DNA from: Paracoccus marinus
GTDB taxonomy: Bacteria > Pseudomonadota > Alphaproteobacteria > Rhodobacterales > Rhodobacteraceae
Reading direction: 5' to 3'
DNA length: 64,000 nucleotides
Assembly (NCBI RefSeq): GCF_007018965.1
Contig: NZ_VJYZ01000023.1
Span: forward strand, 62,001 to 126,000
Made by a program: the position numbers and the translations under genes. The notes under the pieces are model-generated. The model did no database searches, was not told the origin of the DNA, and saw only the letters and a list, made by a program, of their open reading frames with translations. Of this stretch, positions 1 to 8,733 are shown one piece after another; positions within the stretch are counted from its first letter, which is position 1, and the number at the start of each line of letters is the position of its first letter.

Positions 1-276
1 GCCCGTTTCCATCAGCGCGGCGAAACCGGCGTTGCGGGCGCGGGCGGCGGTGAAGGGGCGTGCAAGGTCAAGCTGCACGACCTCGGCCCCAAGCGCGCGC
101 GCCGCCTCGACGCTGCCGTCGGACGAGCCGGAATCGACATAGACAAGCCGGTCCACGCGGCCGCGAAGGGAGCTGAGGCAGGCCAGCAGGCGCGCGCCCT
201 CGTTCCGGCCGATGGCGACGGCGCCAAGGACGGAAGCGGCCGGGGCGGCGCCGTCGGGTTCGTCGGAAATCTGCAT
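1..276 (-). CDS. Glycosyltransferase family 2, N-terminal part (cut by window edge)
   Basis: The first 92 codons of a gene leaving the window. The protein starts with about 15 variable residues and then shows the opening of a GT-A fold family 2 glycosyltransferase: an AIGRNEGARL strand-helix followed by VYVDSGSSDGS, the nucleotide-sugar binding segment of this family. It would transfer a sugar from a nucleotide donor to a lipid-linked or glycan acceptor on the cytoplasmic side of the inner membrane. It is divergent from the BY-kinase/Wzz-like pair, which fits a polysaccharide locus. The ATG at 276-274 is the first in frame before the fold. Family assignment is firm; acceptor and donor cannot be told. 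Confidence 0.85.
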   Translation of the reverse strand, partial: MQISDEPDGAAPAASVLGAVAIGRNEGARLLACLSSLRGRVDRLVYVDSGSSDGSVEAARALGAEVVQLDLARPFTAARARNAGFAALMETG

Positions 277-297
277 AAACTGCGTTGCGAGCCGGTG

Positions 298-327
298 TTG
301 TGTTGGGTCCGGCGATGATCGTATCAT
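298..327 (+). promoter_or_regulatory. Candidate promoter with overlapping palindrome
   Basis: Between the divergent genes lies TTGTGT (298-303), an 18-base spacer and TATCAT (322-327), a weak sigma-70-like pair pointing at the BY-kinase-like gene. The perfect palindrome ATGAT-CGT-ATCAT (315-327) covers the -10 element and could be an operator. This is seen in sequence only; no regulator is known. Confidence 0.35.
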
Positions 328-383
328 GCCAAAGTCAGCCCGTCACCGCGGTCCCGCAGGCCCGCGCACCCCGTTCATTTCCC

Positions 384-1178
384 ATGGCCAGAACCGCGAC
401 CTTGCCCGAGCTTTCTCCGCCCGTGCCGTTTTCCGCTGCACCCGTCCCGGCGCGCGGCGATCGGCCCCATGACGTGCCCCGCGATCTGCATCGTGCCGCC
501 GACTGGTCCGCCGTCCCGGCCCGCAGCCTGCCGGCTGTGCCCGCGCTGCTCAGGCGGCTGCCTGCCGTTTCCGCGCCGCAGTCCGTGGCCGGCCAGCAGT
601 TCGACGTGCTGCGCACGCGGATGCTCGCCACGACCGAGGAACGCGGCTGGTCCCGGATCGGCCTGACCCAGCCCCGCAACCGCCCCGCCGCCGCCTTCGC
701 GGCCGCGAACCTCGCCTTCAGCCTGGCGCGGCGGCCCAGCCTGCGGGTGCTGCTCGTGGACCTTGACCTGCACATGCCCCGGCTGGCGCTGGCGCTGGGC
801 GTCGGCCGCGCGCCCGAACTCGGCGCGGCGCTGCGCGGTGGCCTGGACCTGCTGCCCGCGGTCACGCGCTTCGGCGGCAACCTCGCCTTTCTCGGCAATG
901 CCGTGCCCGACGCGCTGGCGGGCGAAACGCTGCAGGAACCGCGCGCCGCGTCCGCCCTGTCGGCGCTGATCGCGGGGCTCGCGCCCGACGTGACGCTGCT
1001 GCTGTTGCCGCCGATGCTGGAAGGGGATGCGGGCCTTGCGGGGCTGCCGCTGGCCCACACGCTGCTGATGGTGGCCGATGGAACGACGACCGTGCCGGGC
1101 GATCTGAAAACCTGCGATCGCCTGAACGAGGACGGGCCGCCGATCCTCGGCGTCGTCATGGTCGAGGCGGAGGTCTGA
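384..1178 (+). CDS. BY-kinase-like (CpsD/CapB fold) protein lacking ATP-binding residues
   Basis: 264 residues if begun at ATG 384; an upstream in-frame ATG at 315 is possible and no clear ribosome site decides. Residues about 65-264 follow the fold of bacterial tyrosine autokinases that partner Wzz-type co-polymerases: QQFDVLRTRML, then the P-loop position, then LLVDLDLHMPRLA (Walker A' position), then the Walker B position. The P-loop reads TQPRNRPAAA (about 95-104) with no GK[ST], the Walker B strand LLLLPPML has no aspartate, and there is no C-terminal tyrosine cluster. It is therefore probably a non-catalytic partner of the adjacent Wzz-like protein, whose ATG follows this gene's TGA directly. 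It could act as a structural or regulatory subunit of glycan export. Confidence 0.75.
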   Translation: MARTATLPELSPPVPFSAAPVPARGDRPHDVPRDLHRAADWSAVPARSLPAVPALLRRLPAVSAPQSVAGQQFDVLRTRMLATTEERGWSRIGLTQPRNRPAAAFAAANLAFSLARRPSLRVLLVDLDLHMPRLALALGVGRAPELGAALRGGLDLLPAVTRFGGNLAFLGNAVPDALAGETLQEPRAASALSALIAGLAPDVTLLLLPPMLEGDAGLAGLPLAHTLLMVADGTTTVPGDLKTCDRLNEDGPPILGVVMVEAEV

Positions 1179-2678
1179 ATGGGCCCGATCGGTTCCCTGC
1201 GCGACGTCATCTCGATGCTCAGGCGGCGGATCGTGCCGTTCGCGCTGATCCTGGCCGTGGGCTCGCTTCTGGCGCTCGTGAACGCCCTGTCGCAGCCCGC
1301 GGTGTTCGAGGCGGCGACGCTGATCCAGCTTCGCAACACCGGCCTTGCGGGCGACAACCCCGCCGCGCAGGCGCAGCGCCTGCAGGTGATCGAACAGCAG
1401 CTGATGCGGCGCGACAACGTGTTCGCGCTGATCCAGAAACACGGGTTGTTCGCCGACAGCCCCGGCATGTCGGACGACGACCGCCTGTTCGCGTTCCGCG
1501 ACAGCAACCGCATCAGCCTGATCGATTCGGCGGGCGGCGGCGCGGCAGGCGACGGCGGGCGCGAGGTTTCGGCGCTGCTGATTTCCAGCAAGGCCGGCAA
1601 TCCGCAGCAGGCGGCGCAGGTGGCCAACGACCTTGCCGCCAGCCTGATGGCGCAGGACCGCGAGGAACGCACCCGCGGCACGCAAGAGGCGCTGACGTTC
1701 CTCAACGGCGAATCCCGGCGGCTGAGCGAAGAGCTGGAACGGATCGATTCCCAGATCGGCGAGGTCAAGAACGCCAATGAGGAATCGCTGCCGGAGGCGG
1801 CCGAGGCGCTGCGAAGCGAACAGGCGCAGCTGCGCGAGCTTCAGCTTGAACTCGACCGCCAGGCGCTGGAACTGGAACGCGACCAGCTGGCCGCGCAGGT
1901 GCGGGCCGAGGAACCGGACCCCGACGATGCCGACTTGACCGTCGCGTCGCGGCTTGCCCGCCTCAGCTCGGATCTGACGCGGACCAAGCGCCTTCTGCCC
2001 GAAGGCCACCCCGAGATCACGCGGATCGAAAACGAGATCGCGTCGATCCGCGCCAGCGGCACGGCCTTGCCGGTGTCGCAGTCGGGCCGCGAGGTGGCGC
2101 TGATCGAATCGCAGCGCAGCGCGCTGGAAGAACAGAAACAGACGATCGCGACCCGGCAGCAGGAAATCGACTCGGCGCTGGAACGCGCGCCGCTGGTCGA
2201 ACAGGAACTCGCGGGCTTCCAGCGGCGCCAGGGCCAGCTGGTCCAGCAGCTGTCCGACGTGGCGCTGCAACTTGCCCAGGCGCAAAGCCGGCAGTCGCTG
2301 CAGGACAACCGCACGCAGGGCAACATGGTCGTGCTGGAGGAAGCGCGGGCCCCGTCCTTCGCGCTCAGCTCAAGCCGCAAGCGCGTGCTGGTGCTGGGCG
2401 TGGCGGTCAGCCTGGCGGTCGCCTTCGCCGTCATCTTCCTGCTCGAGGCGCGGCGGCCTGTATTGCGGACCGCCGCCGCGGTGGAACGCAAGCTCGGCGT
2501 CGTCCCGATCGCGGCGGTGCCGCAGATCCAGTCGGCCGCCACCCGCGCCCGGCAGTCGGTGCGCTACGGCATCGCGGTCGCCATTCTCGCCGTGGCGGCG
2601 GTGGCAGGCACGCAGATCTACCTGAGCCGTGAGAAAGGCGAGGACGGCGAAACCGCGGTCGTCACCGCGCAGCGCTGA
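1179..2678 (+). CDS. Wzz-like polysaccharide co-polymerase / chain-length determinant
   Basis: 499 residues. An inner-membrane protein with a first transmembrane helix near residues 18-37, a long periplasmic part rich in Glu/Gln/Arg with coiled-coil pattern (about 165-385), a second helix near 395-415 (VLVLGVAVSLAVAFAVIFLL) and an extra hydrophobic segment near 462-482. This is the layout of PCP-2/GumC-type proteins that set glycan chain length and link polymerisation to export. The usual C-terminal kinase domain is absent and is provided, in degenerate form, by the preceding gene, with which it is translationally coupled (TGA directly followed by ATG). Its stop overlaps by 17 bases the stop of the convergent NRPS-like gene. 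Confidence 0.85.
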   Translation: MGPIGSLRDVISMLRRRIVPFALILAVGSLLALVNALSQPAVFEAATLIQLRNTGLAGDNPAAQAQRLQVIEQQLMRRDNVFALIQKHGLFADSPGMSDDDRLFAFRDSNRISLIDSAGGGAAGDGGREVSALLISSKAGNPQQAAQVANDLAASLMAQDREERTRGTQEALTFLNGESRRLSEELERIDSQIGEVKNANEESLPEAAEALRSEQAQLRELQLELDRQALELERDQLAAQVRAEEPDPDDADLTVASRLARLSSDLTRTKRLLPEGHPEITRIENEIASIRASGTALPVSQSGREVALIESQRSALEEQKQTIATRQQEIDSALERAPLVEQELAGFQRRQGQLVQQLSDVALQLAQAQSRQSLQDNRTQGNMVVLEEARAPSFALSSSRKRVLVLGVAVSLAVAFAVIFLLEARRPVLRTAAAVERKLGVVPIAAVPQIQSAATRARQSVRYGIAVAILAVAAVAGTQIYLSREKGEDGETAVVTAQR

Positions 2679-5643
2679 GGGACTGGCCGATCTCCGCGAC
2701 CTTCGCGGCGGCGGGTCCCGCAGCGGCCGGGACCGGGCGCGGCTCGCGCAGTTCCTCGACGATCACGCGGGCGATATGCGCGACGCCCGGCTGTTCCATG
2801 ATCCCCAGATGGTCGCCCGGCACCGCGGTGAAGCGCAGGTCGGGGCAGACCGGCTTCCAGCCTAGCGCCGACAGACCCGCCCGCTCGGCCTCGCCCAGTT
2901 CATCGTTCGCGGCGAACACGACCACGCGGCCGGGATAGACAGGCGGCCGGTAGGCCGCGACCGAGGCGACGTTGGCCGCGACGAAATCCGCCAGCAAGGG
3001 CCGCTCCAGCCGCCGACCCGTCAGGCGACGCAGGTGGATCCGCAGCAGCCCCACGCCCAGCTGCGCCTCGTCCCGGGCCGCCACGGCATAGTGGCGCAGC
3101 GCCCCGCGCGTATTGTCGCGGAACCGGTTCACCAGCCGCCGCACCCGCTCGTCCAGCGACGCGCGGCGCTGCAGGCCCGGCCCCTCGGTATCCAGAAGCG
3201 CCAGCATCCGCACGTCTCGGCCCGCGCGGCGCAGCCGCACCGCGACCTCGTAGGCGACGTGCCCGCCAAGCGAAATGCCCGCGATCGCCACCGGCCCGGT
3301 CGGGCGGAACTGCTGAATCTGGCGCAGGTACAGATCGGCGAGGTCGGTCACCTCGGTCGGCGTCTCGGCGGTCAACAGCCCGACGGTCAGCCCCCAGACC
3401 GGGTGCCCGGTCCCCAGCGCCTGGGCGAGCGGGCGGTAATAGTTGGCGTTCGTCCCCAGCACGTGCAGCGCCAGCAGCGGGATCCCGTCGCCATGCGGCT
3501 GGATCGCCACCAGCCGCTCGTCCGACGCCGCGTCGCCCGCCTGCAGGATGCGCGCAAGCGCCGACGGCGTCGGCTGGTTGTAGATCGCGGGCAGGGTGGG
3601 GCGGCGGCCGAACAGTCCCGCCAGCCGCTCGGACAGTTCGATCGCCAGCAGCGAGTTGCCGCCCTGATCGAAGAACGACTGGTCGGGATGGAGCGGCTTT
3701 TGCTGCAACAGGTCGCCCATGATCCGCGCCACCGTCTCTACCGCCGGATCGGTCGGGCGGGCGGCAACCTCGGCCGCGCGCGTTCCGGCGGCGGCCAGCT
3801 TGCGCAGCGCGGCGGTGTCGAGCTTGCCGCGTTCGTTGCGCGGCATGTCGGGCAGCAGCACGACGCGAGGCGACATCGCCGGCGGCAGTTCGGCGCGCAG
3901 GACCGCGCGAACCGCCTGTTCGTCGGCGGTGCCCGCGACCCAGGCCACCAGCACGTCGGCGTGAGCGGCTACATGCGCCTCGGTCACGCCGGGCAGGCGC
4001 GACAGCGACGCCTCGATCCCCGCGGGCTCGATCCGGTAGCCGCTCAGCTTCAGCTGCCGGTCGATGCGGTCGAGATAGACGAGTTCGCCCCCGCCCGCCT
4101 GCTGCACCCGGTCCCCGGTGCGGAACCAGCGCTGTCCGTCGGGCCTGTCGATCGCGCCCGGCAGCGCGCGGAACCGCTCGGCCGTCTGGTCGGGCCGCTT
4201 GAGATAGCCAAGCCCCACCCCCGGCCCGCCGATCCACAGCTCCCCCGGCCGCCCTTGCGGCGCGGGCGACCCGTCGGGGGCCAGAACCGCAAGCCGCGCC
4301 GCGCCAAGCGGGCCGCCGATCGGCACGCTGTCCCAGTCGAGCGGATCGCCCCGGTCGACGTGGATGGTGGCGGTCGCGGTCGTCTCGGTCGGGCCGTAGC
4401 CGTTCATGAAGGTGACGTTCGGCGCGACCTGCCGCCACTTCTCAAGGCTGGCCGCGGGCACCCGTTCGCCGCCCACGATCACCAGCCGCAGGTCGGCCGG
4501 CAGCTTGCGAAGCGAGCCGTGCAGGTTCGCGGTCAGCAGCCGCCAGAACGCGGTGGGGATGTTCAGGACCGTGATCCGCTGCGCGTGAAGTTCGTCCACG
4601 AAGCGGTCGAGCGTGTCCAGCATCTCGTCGCTGCGCAGCACGACCGTGGCCCCGGCGCGCAGCGTGGGCAGGATTTCCTCGACCGCGACGTCGAAGCCGA
4701 GCGCGGCGAAGGACAGCACCCGGTCGCGCGCGGTCAGCCCAAAGGCGTCGGCGGCGGCGCGGGTGTGGTGGTCCAGCGCGCCGCGCCCGATCACCACCGC
4801 CTTGGGCGTCCCGGTGCTGCCCGAGGTGAAGATGAGATAGGCCGGATCGTCGTCGCCGGGCGCGGCCAGCGTGTTCAGGTCCACCCTCGGCGCGGCCGCG
4901 TTCTCGACCACGGCGGTCGCGACCGCGTCGTCGAACAGGGCGGCGTCGGCGGGCGAGGGGATCAGGACGAGCGCGGGCGCGGCCTCGTCGATCATGCGCG
5001 CGCGGCGTTCGGGCGCGAGGTCGGGTTCAAGCTGCAGGAACGCGGCCCCGGTCCGCAGCACCGCGACCCAGGCCGCGACGGTGGCGTTGCCGCGCGGCAG
5101 CGCCACGCCCACGACCGCGCCGGGGCCGATCCCGTGCGCCAGCAGCGTGCGCATGATGCCCGCGACGCGTCCCTCGAACGCCGGGCCGGACAGGCTTTCA
5201 CCGCTGGTCATGTCCACGCAGCCGCCGGTCAGGGGCGCGCCGCGCCCGGGCAGGTCGGGGGGCATCGTGCCGTCGATCGGGGCGAACGCGGCCGGGGCAA
5301 GGGTTGCCAGACCGGCGTCGGGGCGCGCGTCCAGGTCGCGCAGGATGGCCGAGGCGAGGGCAGTCAGCGGATGGCCCGCGCCCCCGTCGAACCGGGCCGC
5401 GTCACCACCCAGGCGCAGCGAAAGCGGGGGCAGGTCCGCCGCCTCGGTCGCCCGGATCTCGACCGGGCCCGATGCGGGCACCGGCATGTCGGCCAGCTGC
5501 GCCGCGACCCCGCAGGCGGTCATGTTGGTCGCGATCCGCGCCGTCAGCGCGTGGACGGCGTCGCCCGCGCGCAGCTCGATCGAAACCTCGGCCTCGCCCA
5601 GCCACCGCGAACAGGCGACGATCGCCGCGATGATCGCGTGCAT
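2662..5643 (-). CDS. NRPS-like protein: adenylation, carrier and thioesterase domains
   Basis: 993 residues from the ATG at 5643 (a TTG at 5724 would add 27). Residues 1-140 are not recognised and may be a remnant of another domain. The adenylation domain spans about 145-620: TSGSTG (273-278), GFDVAVEEI (316-324), NGYGPTE (414-420), FRTGD (507-511), NERGKLD (603-609). The carrier domain follows with Ser664 in GGNSL, the phosphopantetheine site. The thioesterase has GISLGG with Ser791, Asp818 and His945. My manual reading of the specificity pocket is D-V-E-N-I-G-G-A-T-K; Asp at the first position suggests an amino acid substrate. It would load, hold and release or transfer one acyl unit. It lies in a polysaccharide locus downstream of GT4 and GMC genes, probably in one operon. 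No condensation domain is seen. Confidence 0.88.
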   Translation of the reverse strand: MHAIIAAIVACSRWLGEAEVSIELRAGDAVHALTARIATNMTACGVAAQLADMPVPASGPVEIRATEAADLPPLSLRLGGDAARFDGGAGHPLTALASAILRDLDARPDAGLATLAPAAFAPIDGTMPPDLPGRGAPLTGGCVDMTSGESLSGPAFEGRVAGIMRTLLAHGIGPGAVVGVALPRGNATVAAWVAVLRTGAAFLQLEPDLAPERRARMIDEAAPALVLIPSPADAALFDDAVATAVVENAAAPRVDLNTLAAPGDDDPAYLIFTSGSTGTPKAVVIGRGALDHHTRAAADAFGLTARDRVLSFAALGFDVAVEEILPTLRAGATVVLRSDEMLDTLDRFVDELHAQRITVLNIPTAFWRLLTANLHGSLRKLPADLRLVIVGGERVPAASLEKWRQVAPNVTFMNGYGPTETTATATIHVDRGDPLDWDSVPIGGPLGAARLAVLAPDGSPAPQGRPGELWIGGPGVGLGYLKRPDQTAERFRALPGAIDRPDGQRWFRTGDRVQQAGGGELVYLDRIDRQLKLSGYRIEPAGIEASLSRLPGVTEAHVAAHADVLVAWVAGTADEQAVRAVLRAELPPAMSPRVVLLPDMPRNERGKLDTAALRKLAAAGTRAAEVAARPTDPAVETVARIMGDLLQQKPLHPDQSFFDQGGNSLLAIELSERLAGLFGRRPTLPAIYNQPTPSALARILQAGDAASDERLVAIQPHGDGIPLLALHVLGTNANYYRPLAQALGTGHPVWGLTVGLLTAETPTEVTDLADLYLRQIQQFRPTGPVAIAGISLGGHVAYEVAVRLRRAGRDVRMLALLDTEGPGLQRRASLDERVRRLVNRFRDNTRGALRHYAVAARDEAQLGVGLLRIHLRRLTGRRLERPLLADFVAANVASVAAYRPPVYPGRVVVFAANDELGEAERAGLSALGWKPVCPDLRFTAVPGDHLGIMEQPGVAHIARVIVEELREPRPVPAAAGPAAAKVAEIGQSLSAAR

Positions 5644-5755
5644 CCCTGTGCGGGTTGCGGCGTAACCGGAACAGGCTTCAATCAATTCGCTTCCAGACGC
5701 AGCTAAACGACCCGTTTGAATCAACCACCGGCGGTAAAGCCGGGCGTTACGTCGC

Positions 5756-7045
5756 TCAAACTAAGGTGCGAGTCCGGTCCGAGGCAACCTTTGATGCAAG
5801 ATTGACCAGCTGTGCGGCCTTTGCGTCCCACAGGAAATCGCGCTGCACCCGGGCGCGCGCCGCGGCCCCCCGCGCGGGCAGGACCGAGGGGTCGGCGGCG
5901 ATCCGTTCCAGAAGCGCGGCAAGCGCCGTGACGATCGCATCACGCTGGCCGATCGGCACCTTGAAGCCCACCTCGTCGTCCACAAGCTCGCCCGGTCCGG
6001 CGTAATCGACGACGACCGGGACCAGCCCCAGCGCCATCGCCTCCAGCACCGCGCCGCCGCCGAATTCGCGGATCGAGGGGAACAGAAGCAGGTGGCACCC
6101 GGCCGCCACGTCCTGCACCTGCCGGTGTTCGAGCCAGCCGTGAAACGTGACCGCCGCCCCAAGGCCGGCGGCCGCGACCTGCGCTTCCAGCGCCGCGCGC
6201 TCGCTGCCGTCGCCGATGATGTCGAAGGTCATGCGCCCGTCGGCCAGAAGCGGCGCCGCCGCCTCGATCGCCATCGCCACGCCCTTCAGCGGCACCAGCC
6301 GGCCGATGAAGCAGGCGCGGACGGGAAGCGTCCCCGGCTGCTGCGCGATCGCCTGAAAGCGCGCCGGGTCGATCCCGTTTTCGGGAAAATGGCGGGCCTT
6401 GTGGCGCAGGTCGGCCGGGATCTCTTTCAGGGCGAAGTTCGATCCGCACAGGATCACGTCGGACGCGGCCAGCATCCCGCGCCGTCCGGGGCGGAAGCGG
6501 TGGATGCCGCGCAGGGACGACAGCCACTCGCGCTCGCGCCGCCGCGTTGCCTCGAACCCTTCGGGCCAAGGGACGCCGCCGTTGATCGGCCCCAGGATGA
6601 ACGGCACGCCCGCGCGGTGGACGCGGGCCGCGAGCGATCCGACCGCCGTCGGCGATACCGGCGTGATGCGGTGGACGGCGTCGAATTCGCCCGACCGGAT
6701 GCGGCTGCCGAACGCCTTCCAGACCAGCCGCTCGAAATACGGATAGGTCAGCGCGGTCATCGCGGCGAGCGTGGTCCAGCCGCCCTTGGACCCCAGGCTC
6801 ATCCGCTGCGCGACGGCCCAAAGAGGTTTTTCCAGCCGCTCGGTGTCGATCGCGGTAAAGTCGCGCCCCTCGACCTTGCCCGCGCGCAGGAACGCGTCGC
6901 GGTTGCGGACCTGCGTCACGATATGGGCGTCGGTCCGCGCCGCGATGGCCGAGGCGAGCGACCACCCCACCAGCGGCACCGACGCCCATTCCGGGTTCGC
7001 GGCCTCGGCCACAAGCAGCATCCGGGGGCGGGGCTCAGCGGTCAT
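5756..7045 (-). CDS. Glycosyltransferase family 4 (GT-B)
   Basis: 429 residues. The C-terminal half carries the GT4 donor-binding signature: FIGRLVPLKGV, then DIIGDGSERAALE, FHGWLEH, and FPSIREFGGGAVLEAMALG with the EX7E-type glutamates, followed by VVVDYAGPGELV. The N-terminal half is the variable acceptor domain. It should add a hexose or similar sugar from a nucleotide or GDP donor to a lipid-linked glycan at the cytoplasmic membrane. Its ATG overlaps the stop of the GMC gene (ATGA), so the two are translated as a unit; the NRPS-like gene follows after a gap of about 110 bases. Acceptor unknown. Confidence 0.85.
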   Translation of the reverse strand: MTAEPRPRMLLVAEAANPEWASVPLVGWSLASAIAARTDAHIVTQVRNRDAFLRAGKVEGRDFTAIDTERLEKPLWAVAQRMSLGSKGGWTTLAAMTALTYPYFERLVWKAFGSRIRSGEFDAVHRITPVSPTAVGSLAARVHRAGVPFILGPINGGVPWPEGFEATRRREREWLSSLRGIHRFRPGRRGMLAASDVILCGSNFALKEIPADLRHKARHFPENGIDPARFQAIAQQPGTLPVRACFIGRLVPLKGVAMAIEAAAPLLADGRMTFDIIGDGSERAALEAQVAAAGLGAAVTFHGWLEHRQVQDVAAGCHLLLFPSIREFGGGAVLEAMALGLVPVVVDYAGPGELVDDEVGFKVPIGQRDAIVTALAALLERIAADPSVLPARGAAARARVQRDFLWDAKAAQLVNLASKVASDRTRTLV

Positions 7046-8619
7046 GCGGCGGCCCGTGCGCGGTCGTCCACGATCCGGTCGGCCACGCGCAGGCTGTTGG
7101 CCAGGATGACGAGGCCGGGGTTCACCCCGGTCGAGGTCGGCATGAACGACGCGTCGGCGAGATACAGGTTTCGCAGCCCGTGGACCCGGCAGTCCGCGTC
7201 CAGCACGCTGGTCCGCGCGTCGGCGCCGAAGCGGGCGGTGCCGCAGGCGTGGCCGAAGTTCAGCTCGACATCGTCGTTGAGAAAGAAGAACCGCTGCCCC
7301 TTGAGCATCCGCCGGATCGCGTCGCGGAACTGCCGGCGGCGCGCCGCAAGCTCGGGCGCGATGGCATAGTCGATGCGAGGGGTGGCGGCCGCGTCGTCGC
7401 CGGGCAGGACCCGGTTGCTGTCGTAGGGCAGGTCTTCAAGGATGCCCACGAACACCCGCGCGCTGCCCAGGACCATCGCAGCGGCCTTGGCTGGCAGGCG
7501 CAGGAACGGGCGCACCGGCCGCGCGCGCCGCATCCAGCCGCCGTCGAACTTGGACCGCAGGTGCATCAGCACGTTGCCGTAATCGGCCTGCAGCCCCATC
7601 GACTGGACCAGCCCCAGCCGCTGCCCGTCCTGCATGTAAAGATCGCGCAAGGCCAGCGACTTGGCCGGAAAGCCCAGCTCGGCGCGCCCGTCGGGCCAGA
7701 CCGCCAGCCGCTCGGACAGGTGGAACATCAGCCCGCGCCCGACCAGCCCGTTGCGGTTGCCAAGCCCGTCCGCCCAGTCCTCGGACCGCGAGGCGAGCAG
7801 AAGCTGCGCCGACGACAGCGATCCCGCCGCCAGCACCATGCGGTCGCCGGTCAGCGTCATTTCCTGCCCGTCGCGGCGGACGATGACGCGGGCGGCGAGC
7901 GGGCCGTCAACCTCGATCCGGTGGGCGGTCCAGCCCGACAGCAGCGCGGCCCGGCCCGATGCGAGCGCCCTGTTCAGCGGCTGCCGCGCGTCGGCCTTGC
8001 ATTCGCGGAAGCATTCGCGGCCGATGCATTCGGTGCAGTCGCGGTCGAAGTTGATCCCCAGATGGGCGCGATAGGGGTGAAAGCCCCGCCGGGTCAGCCC
8101 GGCCTCGATCAGCGCATCGCCGGGGCACAGGGGCGGCGGCGGCAGCATGGCGCCGGCGCCTGGCCCCGACAGCGGGTCGCGGGTGCCGCAGACATGCGCG
8201 GTCTTGCGGGCAAGGTCGAAATAGGGGGCGAACGCGTCATAGCCCACGACCCAGCCCTGCGTGGGGTGGGGCATGCCGGGCAGGTCGTCCAGGTCGTGGC
8301 GTTCGGGCTGTTCCAGCGAGGCCGCGTAGATGACCGAGGTGCCGCCCACCGCCGCGACGGTTGTCGGCACCCGGCGCGCGGACCTGCCGTTCAGCGTGAC
8401 CTCGGCTTCCAGCTGTTCCATGGGCGCGGGCTGGCCGGACACGGGTGCGACCCCGCGATCGACGAACAGGACCTTCATGCCCGCATCGACGAGCCGCGCC
8501 CCGGCATGGGCGCCGCCCAGGCCCGTCCCGATCACGATCGCATCCCAATGGACCGAATCCACGGCCCGGTTCGTATCTGCGGCCTGATGTGCGGCCAGCC
8601 TGACCACTTCGTCGCCCAC
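7042..8619 (-). CDS. GMC-family FAD-dependent oxidoreductase
   Basis: 525 residues from a GTG; no ATG lies ahead of the FAD-binding motif. Residues 26-60 form the Rossmann segment (AIVIGTGLGGAHAG, then VLFVDRG). The C-terminus has NLYLADASFMPTSTGVNPGL, the GMC_oxred_C signature that places flavin contacts and the catalytic His/Asn region. Near residue 195 is a cysteine group, CTECIGRECFREC, in the place where cholesterol-oxidase-like and long-chain alcohol-oxidase-like members also carry clustered cysteines. It would oxidise an alcohol, possibly a sugar or lipid hydroxyl. Being first in an operon with GT4 and the NRPS-like gene, it probably tailors the same product. Confidence 0.85.
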   Translation of the reverse strand: MGDEVVRLAAHQAADTNRAVDSVHWDAIVIGTGLGGAHAGARLVDAGMKVLFVDRGVAPVSGQPAPMEQLEAEVTLNGRSARRVPTTVAAVGGTSVIYAASLEQPERHDLDDLPGMPHPTQGWVVGYDAFAPYFDLARKTAHVCGTRDPLSGPGAGAMLPPPPLCPGDALIEAGLTRRGFHPYRAHLGINFDRDCTECIGRECFRECKADARQPLNRALASGRAALLSGWTAHRIEVDGPLAARVIVRRDGQEMTLTGDRMVLAAGSLSSAQLLLASRSEDWADGLGNRNGLVGRGLMFHLSERLAVWPDGRAELGFPAKSLALRDLYMQDGQRLGLVQSMGLQADYGNVLMHLRSKFDGGWMRRARPVRPFLRLPAKAAAMVLGSARVFVGILEDLPYDSNRVLPGDDAAATPRIDYAIAPELAARRRQFRDAIRRMLKGQRFFFLNDDVELNFGHACGTARFGADARTSVLDADCRVHGLRNLYLADASFMPTSTGVNPGLVILANSLRVADRIVDDRARAAA

Positions 8620-8733
8620 GGCGGACTACCCGTTCCAAAGCGCGCAACGACATGCCCGCGGCGCGGCGCTCACGCGCGGCGGGCTTCAGCCGTTGCCGTT
8701 AGCACGGCCCGCGCGGCTTGCGAAGATCATTTA

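Noticed and set aside
3034-5706. An 890-codon open frame on the plus strand
   Set aside because: It lies antisense to the NRPS-like gene, which has full domain motifs. The plus-strand product is Arg/Gly/His-rich with no family features, the usual shadow in high-GC DNA.
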